A program made the translations under genes and the position numbers. This document shows positions 9,277 to 17,532 of a stretch of DNA of 34,293 nucleotides, in pieces. This DNA comes from Chloroflexota bacterium (GTDB lineage: Bacteria > Chloroflexota > Dehalococcoidia > Lucifugimonadales > UBA3495), in NCBI GenBank assembly GCA_009840175.1, contig VXOI01000009.1, forward strand, positions 1 to 34,293, read 5' to 3'. Below the pieces are notes generated by a model. The model was not told the DNA's origin and did not search any database. It worked only from the letters and a program-made list of their open reading frames with translations. The number at the start of each line of letters is the position of its first letter. Within the stretch, counting starts at the first letter, position 1.

Positions 9277-11196
9277 TTACCTGCCAAGACCCGTGGTACA
9301 TTGAGCGCGGACTGGACAGTTCTTACACTTGGGCGCACGGGCTGTGCAGACCATGGCCCCCAAATCCAGAAGAGCCTGATTCCACTTTGCATCCGCGCCC
9401 TCGGCTCCGGCCAGTTCATAAAGCGAAAGCCTGAGATCCCACTTAGGTTGCTTGGGACCCTTGCCTGACACCCTGCGGGCTATCCTCATCGTGTTGGTGT
9501 CCATGATCACGCTGGAACGACCAAAAGCAAAACAGAGAACCGCGGAGGCTATATAATCGCCCACGCCTGGGATGGCAACCATTCCCTGCCAGTTGTCAGG
9601 CACCTGACCGGCCGCCCTGTCCCTGATGAATTCGGCAGCAGCGCCAAGATTCGCGGACCGCCAGTGGAGTCCGAGGGAGGCCAACGAAGGTTCGAGGGCC
9701 TCCAGGTTGTCTAGGAAAGAATCAGGCGTCCCACCCAATCTGAGCAGTTCGTCAGCCACCTTTGCCACCTGCTCGGCCCTTGTCCGGTGAAGGCACATTT
9801 CAAGCAACAAGGTCTGCCAGGGATTCAGGTCAGAGCGCCTCCAGGGAAAGTCACGCCTGTTCCACTTGAACCATTGAATTAGGCTGTCCCGAAAGGAAAT
9901 CCTGTATTCGGCCCTGTTCTCTCTGACCACCGAGTGGACTGGACTGTCGCCAAGGACTTGTTTCACCGACGAAGCTATAGCCGAAGCGAGCATCGGGGGA
10001 ACTGCGTTGCCAATTTGCCGATACCTGCTGGACGGGTGTCCGGCAAACCTGAATACATCGGGAAAGGTTTGAATTCTGGCCGCCTCCCGTATAGAGAGGG
10101 TGCGGTCCTCTCTCGGATGGATGTACCAGTAACCATCCTTGGCTATATGAGCGGTAATGGTCCTGGACAGGCCTTCGAAGGACAACCTTACATACTTATC
10201 ATTGAAAATATCGGATCGGTATCTCCTGGAATCTTCGGGTACGTCCAGGTAGGTATCTCCGGGGTTCAGTTGAGAGTAAATCAGCGCGTCATCCGGTCGC
10301 ACCGCCCTAGTCACATGATCCCGAATCCGCCGGGATTCCTCGCCTCGCAATCCCTTTCTGAGCGACTTCGCCAGTGCTGAGGAAGGTGGACCCTCATACG
10401 CCTGGGTTTCGCCCCTGGTATCCGCAGGAACCACTGGAAGGTCACCGATGGCCTGCCCCACCGTCGGTTGCCTCCCCCGAGGTTTGGGCCACTCAAATTT
10501 CCCATTTCCTGCAATCCCGACTACAAAGAGACGTGAGCGATGCTGAGGAACACGATACTGCCACGCCTGCAGCATCTTCACGTGCACTTCATAGTCACGG
10601 CCCTTCAGCTCATCCATCAGGGCAACCAACAACGCCCCTCCCTGAGCTTGGGCGAAATCGGGAACGTTCTCAAATAGCATGGCCTTCGGATTCAACCTGT
10701 CAATAACGGAAAAGAAGCTCCGCCACAGGTCGGCCCTGTCATCGAGAACCCTGCGGTTGCCCGTCCTAACCAGGTTCCCAATCTTGGAGACGCCGGCCCT
10801 GGAGAACGGCTGGCAGGGAGGACCACCCGCCAAGAGGTCAACGTCTTCAATGCCCCATTCATCCAATTGGTGAATGAAGGCAGAGGGATCGGCAAGATCC
10901 CCCGTCCAGGTGAGACTCTGAATATTAGCGGCATGGGTTTCGGTCGAAACAGGGTCGAAGTCTGCCGCGGCGATGACGGAGAAGCCCGCCTCCTCCAATC
11001 CCAGGCTCAACCCGCCGGCGCCGCAGAAGAGGTCTATCGCCCAAGGGCGTGGGCGTTCTTCCAACCACGTGCGTACGGCATCCCCGTCGTTCGGGTCCGG
11101 CGACATCTGGTGAGGGACTAGTTTTATCCGTTCCCCCCGGTGGGTGGGCAGTCTGTAGGACGAAGGTTTTTGGGCAGTTTCGGAAGGATTATCCAT
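9277..11196 (-). CDS. Fusion: C5-cytosine DNA methyltransferase plus HhH-GPD/MutY-Mig-type mismatch DNA glycosylase
   Basis: MTase motifs AIDLFCGAGGLSLGLEEAGF, GGPPCQPFSRAG, FENV, QHRSRLF, RQIGNAVPP; then FPWRRSDLNPWQTLLLEMCLHRTRAEQV, IPGVGDYIASAVLCFAFG, VIMDTNTMRI and [4Fe-4S] CTARAPKCKNCPVRAQC in one ORF. Confidence 0.93.
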   Translation of the reverse strand: MDNPSETAQKPSSYRLPTHRGERIKLVPHQMSPDPNDGDAVRTWLEERPRPWAIDLFCGAGGLSLGLEEAGFSVIAAADFDPVSTETHAANIQSLTWTGDLADPSAFIHQLDEWGIEDVDLLAGGPPCQPFSRAGVSKIGNLVRTGNRRVLDDRADLWRSFFSVIDRLNPKAMLFENVPDFAQAQGGALLVALMDELKGRDYEVHVKMLQAWQYRVPQHRSRLFVVGIAGNGKFEWPKPRGRQPTVGQAIGDLPVVPADTRGETQAYEGPPSSALAKSLRKGLRGEESRRIRDHVTRAVRPDDALIYSQLNPGDTYLDVPEDSRRYRSDIFNDKYVRLSFEGLSRTITAHIAKDGYWYIHPREDRTLSIREAARIQTFPDVFRFAGHPSSRYRQIGNAVPPMLASAIASSVKQVLGDSPVHSVVRENRAEYRISFRDSLIQWFKWNRRDFPWRRSDLNPWQTLLLEMCLHRTRAEQVAKVADELLRLGGTPDSFLDNLEALEPSLASLGLHWRSANLGAAAEFIRDRAAGQVPDNWQGMVAIPGVGDYIASAVLCFAFGRSSVIMDTNTMRIARRVSGKGPKQPKWDLRLSLYELAGAEGADAKWNQALLDLGAMVCTARAPKCKNCPVRAQCTTGLGR

Positions 11197-11641
11197 CGTT
11201 CAGTAAATCCTCAGCCGGAAGAGAATGTCCGGCTGCCCTCAGCGACTCCGCGAGGATGGAGGTATCCACTCAAGAGGGCAGGGCAGGCCTCCCGGCAAGT
11301 CCACCGAACCGGAGATGCTGAACTCGCCCATCCATTAAGCTCTGAAAGCCATTCAGGGGCACATTCTAACATCCCTCACCGGCCCCGATGCTGTTGCATC
11401 CGTCTGCGAGCTACCGAATGCAGACCGTTGCTCTCCAACCTCCCAGCAAGAAGTGACCTGGGGGCGATGAAGCATCACAGAGCCGTATGGTATGCTGGTG
11501 GAAAGCAGGGATCATCATTTCCAAGCGGGTCAGGTGGTCCTTAAGGGTATCCCACCGGGGCAGTATCAATCTGAACCCTCGTAGTTATGGCAGGGTTGCC
11601 CGCCCAACCCCAAGCGGCATCAAGTCACGGAGAGTAGCGCG

Positions 11642-11938
11642 ATGAAAGCGGAGATCAATGTCCCGGACCACTTGGCCGAAGCCTTGGACTTCATGGCGGA
11701 GTGCGACGGTCAGACGCCCGATGAATACATCCAAGAGCGGGTGATACTCTACCTGCAGGATTGGCTCTACCACATCAAGGACCCTGACCACGGAATAACA
11801 CGTTCCATCTGCGGGCATTACGGCGGTCCCAATTTGGTCACGGCCCTCGGTGCTGAGGAGCAGACTCCCGGGCTGCTCACGCCAATCCAGATGTGTTCGG
11901 TATGCCTTGCGGCTCAAGCCAAAAACCACGATCCCTGA
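11642..11938 (+). CDS. Small hypothetical protein (98 aa)
   Basis: ORF MKAEINVPDHLAEALDFMAECDGQTPDEYIQERVILYLQDWLYHI..., good codon appearance, upstream purine-rich stretch. Confidence 0.55.
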   Translation: MKAEINVPDHLAEALDFMAECDGQTPDEYIQERVILYLQDWLYHIKDPDHGITRSICGHYGGPNLVTALGAEEQTPGLLTPIQMCSVCLAAQAKNHDP

Positions 11939-12104
11939 CGGGGTCCCCACCGCTTCGCGGTCAGTCCAGGGCAATGATTTGACGCTCGAATCAGCAGGGC
12001 TTCCCTGAAGAGTTGGGCTCCAGTCCGCAGGGATAGACCGGTGAGGGGATATTACGTATGGAGTAGAAACTCCAGGGTCATGGACGAATGGCCTTGCCCC
12101 AAGG

Positions 12105-14303
12105 ATGGGCATTGAGATGACAGATACAGCGAATTCCACATCGGGGACCAGCACGCTTCGCCCGAGGGCCCGCATTCTTCGCACTCTTGGCGACGAACTG
12201 ATCAGCAGCGAAGCCGTCGCGCTGATGGAGCTCGTCAAGAACTCCTACGATGCCGACGCCACCAGGGTACTGGTGAGATTTCACGGGCCTCTCGAAATCG
12301 GGAAAGGGAAGGTCGAGGTCATTGACAACGGTCATGGAATGTCGCTGGAAACCATCCAGACAACCTGGATGGAGCCGGCCACCCTCTCCAGGAAACGGGA
12401 GCGGAGAAGCCAACGATTGGGTCGTCGCGTTCTGGGAGAAAAAGGGATTGGGCGATTCGCCACCTCACGCTTGGCCAACTTCCTTGAAGTGGTGACCCGT
12501 CGGGCGGAGTCAGAGCAGGAAACCCGAGTCTATTTCGACTGGGCGCAATTTGACAACGAGGGGAAATACCTGGACGAGGTTGAGGTTCTGTGGGAGGAGG
12601 AAGACCCCACGGAACTCGCACCGGGTGGTATCGTCGAACGACTGTGGGACTCCGGTGGAGAGCCGAATCTGGACGATCTGACCCACGGCACAATCCTCCG
12701 AATGGAGCAGTTGCGGAGCAACTGGAGCGGGTCTGAATTTGAGGATCTGCGGACCAGATTGTCGCGCCTGGTATCGCCCTTCTTTGGAGACGAGCTGTCA
12801 GCAAGGAATGACCAATTCGAGCTGTGTCTTGACCTTCCTCCGCCGTTCGAACAGCAGTCCGGTATCGTCGAACCTCCCGAACTGCTCCGTAGTCCTCATT
12901 ACGTATTGAAGGGCACGATAAATGCGGACGGTCGCTATGACTTTGACATCGGTCTGCGGGATGGAGGCAGCGAGGAGTCAATTCAGGGCGAATTCAACCC
13001 CAAAAGCCATGAACCGGAATGTGGTCCCATAGGAGTCGAACTGCGGGTTTGGGACCGGGACCCAACTTCCATGGCCGAACTGGTGGAGCGTCATTCGTTC
13101 CAATCGGTTTCCCAGGTCAGGGGGATGTTGGACAATGGCGCCGGCATCAGTATCTATCGGGACGGGTTCAGAGTGCTGCCCTACGGCGAACCGGACGATG
13201 ACTGGTTGCGGCTGGATATGCGTCGTGTGCAGAACCCCACACTTCGACTGTCAAACAACCAGGTCTTGGGCTACGTGTTAATCTCATCCGAGGGAAACCC
13301 GAATCTCAGGGACCAGAGCAATCGGGAGGGTCTCATCGAGGGCCCCCCTCTGGACGGCCTCAGAGAGTTGGTCAAGATGACCCTCCATGAACTTGAGGTT
13401 CGGAGGTACAAGCTCCGTCATCCAACTCCCCAACCCCGGCGGCGGCAAGCCGGGGGCCTCTTTGCCGACCTCGACCTGGCGACTGTCCGCGATTATGTGC
13501 AACGCCAACACCCGGATGACCATCATCTAAGGCAATTGGTTGGGAATGCGGAAAGGGAACTGGAAACCCGCGCCCAGGGAATTCAGGAAGTTCTTTCCCG
13601 CTACCACCGTCTGGCTGCTCTCGGACAGCTGATAGATGTTGTTCTGCATGACGGCAGAGCGCCTCTGGCAAAAATAAACAATGAGGCTGTCCTGGGACTG
13701 CGGGACGTAGACCGTTCGGGACAGGGCAGTATGGCCGCTATCGTGAAACTTGGGGACAGATTCAGAGGTATCGTGACCCAGTCCGACGCACTGGCAACCA
13801 TCTTCAGAAAAATCGAGCCATTTGGCGGAAGGAAGCGGGGGAGACCGGGATTGGTCTCGTTAGAGGAAGTGATAGCGAATGCCTTTTCCGTTCTCGACAC
13901 CGAGATTGCGGAAGTCGGAGTGGAGATAAGCCTGCCGGATACCAAGACCCAGGTCACGGTGGACCAAGCAGAGATTCAGCAGGTTGTCATCAATCTCCTA
14001 CAAAACAGTCTGCACTGGCTGCGTCATGTGCCCCAGGACACCCGACAAATCTCCGTTCACGTGCGGCGAAGAGAGCCGGATGAGGTGGAGGTCGTATTCT
14101 CAGATAGCGGGCCCGGTGTGAGTCCCGATTTCAGGGATCGAATTTTCGACCCGTATTTCTCCACCAAACCGGACGGAGTGGGACTTGGATTGACAATCGC
14201 CGGGGAGATAGTGAATGACTACTACGCAGGGGACCTCGAATTGCTGGAAAATGGTCCCCTTGCCGGAGCGACGTTCCGAATTGTCCTGCGTCGCCGGGTG
14301 TGA
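12105..14303 (+). CDS. Double-GHKL protein: N-terminal HSP90-like ATPase plus C-terminal histidine-kinase HATPase
   Basis: N-terminal ALMELVKNSYDADATRV, VIDNGHGM, GEKGIGRFATSRL; C-terminal H-box-like VVLHDGRAPLAKI, VINLLQNSLHWL, FSDSGPGV, GVGLGLTIAGEIV. Confidence 0.85.
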   Translation: MGIEMTDTANSTSGTSTLRPRARILRTLGDELISSEAVALMELVKNSYDADATRVLVRFHGPLEIGKGKVEVIDNGHGMSLETIQTTWMEPATLSRKRERRSQRLGRRVLGEKGIGRFATSRLANFLEVVTRRAESEQETRVYFDWAQFDNEGKYLDEVEVLWEEEDPTELAPGGIVERLWDSGGEPNLDDLTHGTILRMEQLRSNWSGSEFEDLRTRLSRLVSPFFGDELSARNDQFELCLDLPPPFEQQSGIVEPPELLRSPHYVLKGTINADGRYDFDIGLRDGGSEESIQGEFNPKSHEPECGPIGVELRVWDRDPTSMAELVERHSFQSVSQVRGMLDNGAGISIYRDGFRVLPYGEPDDDWLRLDMRRVQNPTLRLSNNQVLGYVLISSEGNPNLRDQSNREGLIEGPPLDGLRELVKMTLHELEVRRYKLRHPTPQPRRRQAGGLFADLDLATVRDYVQRQHPDDHHLRQLVGNAERELETRAQGIQEVLSRYHRLAALGQLIDVVLHDGRAPLAKINNEAVLGLRDVDRSGQGSMAAIVKLGDRFRGIVTQSDALATIFRKIEPFGGRKRGRPGLVSLEEVIANAFSVLDTEIAEVGVEISLPDTKTQVTVDQAEIQQVVINLLQNSLHWLRHVPQDTRQISVHVRRREPDEVEVVFSDSGPGVSPDFRDRIFDPYFSTKPDGVGLGLTIAGEIVNDYYAGDLELLENGPLAGATFRIVLRRRV

Positions 14304-15511
14304 TTATGGCGGGAACTGAGTGGCAGGCGTTGTTCGTTGATGATGACCCCGACCTGTGCCGTCAGGTCGAGGAATATCTTGACGGGGAACTTGTCGGCGG
14401 TTCGGATCATGTCCTCCGGGTGCAGGCCATCAGTGATTTCAACAGTGCCCTGAGTGAACTGGAAACCCGACGCATTGACCTTCTGATACTGGACGTCAGG
14501 GTAGGTCCCCATGATCAGGAACACCAAGATGATGGGAACACAGAAGACGCAGAGAGCCTGGTGGAAGAAGAGGGTATCAGAATTATAGCTGCCGTTCGTG
14601 CGAGGCGATTTGTGCCCGTGGTGTTCTATACGGGCCTTGATTACAAGGTTCGAGCAATGGAATCGCCGGTAGTGCGGATAGTGGAAAAGACGGAAGGTCT
14701 GCCGAAACTGCTGCTAACCATCAGGGAAATCTTCGATACCGCGTTGCCACAGACCAATCGTGCATTGGTCCATCATTTGGAAGCGGTGCAACGTGATTAT
14801 ATGTGGGGCTTCGTTGCGGAGAATTGGAACAGTTTTGCCGGGGGCGCAGACCGCAGGGAATTGGCCTACCTGTTGGCGAAGCGTTTGGCAATCTCATTAT
14901 CCGGGCCGGGCATTCAACAGTTGGCGCAGGACATGGGTGATACCACGGGTGCATTCACATCGGATGAAAGGGTTCATCCGATGCTGTACTACCTGCTGCC
15001 ACCGGTGGAGCCAGCACCCCTTGCGGGTGACCTGTATTATGGTGCCATCGGTGAGCAGGCCGGATATTGTATTCTGATTACCCCATCCTGCGATATGGTG
15101 GCTGGAAGAGAGAAGGCGGACTTCATGCTCTTTGCTCGCTGCCTTCATCTTGCGGAGCAACCGGAATTTGCAGCCTGGAAGGCAGGACTCCCAGAACCGT
15201 CCAACAATGTGAAGCGAAGGTTGGAGTTCCTGCTTGGAAACAACCGACAGGGTGGCCAACCCGAGAGGTTCTACTTCCTTCCAGGAGCTCTCACCCTGCC
15301 CAATTTGGTGGTGGATTTCCAGCAGTTAGTGACCCTGCCACGAGGCACAGCGAATGGTCTGGAGCGGAGAGCGTCCCTCGATAGCCCCTTCGCCGAAGCA
15401 TTCCTAGCACGCTTCGCCCGGTATTTCGGTAGATTGGGAACACCGGACCTAGATGTGGATTCCGTGATGTTCAGATTAAACCAGCAATTCGGCGGTCAAA
15501 GTTTGTCTTGA
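14300..15511 (+). CDS. Response regulator receiver with an uncharacterised C-terminal domain
   Basis: VDDDPDL, LLILDVRVGP (phospho-acceptor Asp), VVFYTG, VEKTEG; start overlaps the upstream stop (GTGA); C-terminal region contains ITPSCDMV. Confidence 0.85.
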   Translation: MIMAGTEWQALFVDDDPDLCRQVEEYLDGELVGGSDHVLRVQAISDFNSALSELETRRIDLLILDVRVGPHDQEHQDDGNTEDAESLVEEEGIRIIAAVRARRFVPVVFYTGLDYKVRAMESPVVRIVEKTEGLPKLLLTIREIFDTALPQTNRALVHHLEAVQRDYMWGFVAENWNSFAGGADRRELAYLLAKRLAISLSGPGIQQLAQDMGDTTGAFTSDERVHPMLYYLLPPVEPAPLAGDLYYGAIGEQAGYCILITPSCDMVAGREKADFMLFARCLHLAEQPEFAAWKAGLPEPSNNVKRRLEFLLGNNRQGGQPERFYFLPGALTLPNLVVDFQQLVTLPRGTANGLERRASLDSPFAEAFLARFARYFGRLGTPDLDVDSVMFRLNQQFGGQSLS

Positions 15512-15767
15512 ATATCGGCAACCGTCCCTGGTTGTCCTGCTGTGCTGAGTGGCAGCCTTTCAGGGAATCAAAGGTCGCTGCTGTGGATCTGCTCGGCAAA
15601 TAGAGACCTGCGAAACGGCAATACACGCAAAGCCGGTTTGCTACTACCCCGTTAACCGTGCTTGCCTTAACCTACTAGGAGTACAACGAAAATGCGGGTA
15701 CAGGCGAGCGGTACGACCGCGGGAGCCTGAAACGCTAAAATCACCGCACATACCGCCGGTAGGGGAG

Positions 15768-15786
15768 GGAGTCGCTAGGCGACTCC
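15768..15786. terminator. Candidate hairpin (GGAGTCGC-TAG-GCGACTCC) followed by TTTC
   Basis: Perfect 8-bp inverted repeat with 3-nt loop, ~255 bp downstream of the response-regulator stop. Confidence 0.4.
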
Positions 15787-16488
15787 TTTCCACTTTCTGT
15801 GGCGGCCTAGCGCCCAGTGACCACTGGATCTTTAGGAGGCTCTATTGTTGGTCGATCCAGTGATGCAACATCTGTTCTGGTACCCCTAAGAGTACCGTGA
15901 TGCGAACTTTCCGGTGGGAGGTCTCCCTCTAAAGTAACCAGGGACGCTGAGCTGGCTGCACCGTGAAGGCAACCGTAATCCCTCGGTGGATCCGGGGGCC
16001 TTAGAAACGCCCCCTGGCGCGCCGCCACCGCCAATTCACACCCAGATTATGCACCCACGCCGCGCCGGTGGCAACCCCAGAGCCGGGTGAGGCAATTTCT
16101 GCGGATGTACAAGGCCTTGAGCGACGATGACCCGTCATCACGTTCCATACGCAAAGGGAAGTACGATTGCCTGGTGGGCATATTTTGACGATAGGCTGAA
16201 CCGTCTTTGAGATGTGGCTGAGAACCCTGTGACCATAACACCGAAGCCTCAAAGCTAGTCTGAGCCCATTGGGGCGGGCCTGACTTGACGATAGGCAGTA
16301 GCACCTTCGAGATGTGGATGGGATTGTAACCACCGTACAGGATTTCGGATGCCCAAGGTTCGTACCGGCGCTGGCCCAATCGCGTACTAAGCGAGAGCAT
16401 TGTCGCCTGACGTTGCAACTGCTAGAAAAGTGTCTTCCCTGGAAGAGGTCGCCAGATGCCATCCCGCGCCTGGTGAGCAGCACCATGC

Positions 16489-17388
16489 CTATTGGCCTTG
16501 AATCGCGCGGATAGTCTCGGTTAACTCAACTGTCAATTCCTCAAGTCCCTGCGCGTTCGGCAAATATCTGACGTATCTGATGTGCCGAAGATCGAATGGT
16601 ACATCCTCGTCGTTTTGCACGATCATAATTACATCGCGGTTTCGCGCATGGGCGAGTCCCGTTTCATACAATACGTTGGGATTTCGCCCCGTAAGGTCAC
16701 TGACCACCAGCTTGCTCTGTTCTATGGTTCTGAAGACGTCGTCGATGATGTGCGTAGGACCGTATATCTCGTCAACTCGCAGCGGCTTGAGGCGTAGCCC
16801 TTGGCACGTCTCCCTCACCGCCTCGTAAACAGGATTAAAAGCTGTATCGAAAGGCATCATTACCGCGACGTGTCCGAGGTGTGCCAAGGGCCACGGCTCC
16901 ACACTGAACGCTTTTGGGCATTTTTCAATAGGTTGCTGATTGAGCAGTTGCAGGACGCTTTCCATGAGATTGCCATTCTTTACAGCCCAATGAGTACGTC
17001 GTGTTTCGTCGATCCCGCTACTGCTGAGGAAAATATCGAAGAGGCCGCTGTTGAAGACTTCCTCTGAGGTGAACCTGCCGAACAGATGGTCGAAGCGAAA
17101 ACGTATATTCGTTCCCTGATTTTCGATTTGGTCGATGCGGCTTACGAAGGCCGGCTGACCGAGATTATCAGGGTGGCGCTCGGCTACCACCAGAGTGGGA
17201 AGATCGCTCAGATCTTTCAAGTTGTCACTGAATTTGGATTTCAAGCCACCATCGGTGCCTTCAAGCATTCTACCCGCAGGGAAGTAACCCCATCCGGACA
17301 GGCTGCGAAAGACCGGGTGGTCGGTGGCTGCATATACGATCAAATTATAATGAGTCTGAGACCATTCCATGGCAATTTCCTTATGCAC
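16489..17388 (-). CDS. Protein with C-terminal TIR-like/nucleoside 2-deoxyribosyltransferase-like domain
   Basis: AVMMPFDTAFNPVYEAVRETCQGLRLKPLRVDEIYGPTHIIDDVFRTIEQSKLVVSDLTGRNPNVLYETGLAHARNRDVIMIVQNDEDVPFDLRHIRYVRY. Confidence 0.75.
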   Translation of the reverse strand: MHKEIAMEWSQTHYNLIVYAATDHPVFRSLSGWGYFPAGRMLEGTDGGLKSKFSDNLKDLSDLPTLVVAERHPDNLGQPAFVSRIDQIENQGTNIRFRFDHLFGRFTSEEVFNSGLFDIFLSSSGIDETRRTHWAVKNGNLMESVLQLLNQQPIEKCPKAFSVEPWPLAHLGHVAVMMPFDTAFNPVYEAVRETCQGLRLKPLRVDEIYGPTHIIDDVFRTIEQSKLVVSDLTGRNPNVLYETGLAHARNRDVIMIVQNDEDVPFDLRHIRYVRYLPNAQGLEELTVELTETIRAIQGQ

Positions 17389-17532
17389 CTGTAGGCGTGT
17401 CGATGCCTGCCATTGTCATCGTAATCTCGTTGAGTAGGGCCGGAATCCGGCTACCGATTTTGGATTTGACAGAATTCGGTCCGTCAAGCCTATAGGTTGC
17501 CTCGCAGCAACACAAGGGGGCAATGATATCTC

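Noticed and set aside
16001-16486. Minus-strand ORFs in the gap beside the TIR-like gene, considered as transposase remnants
   Set aside because: No DDE or other transposase motif could be recognised; the translation partly reflects the 33-bp repeats.
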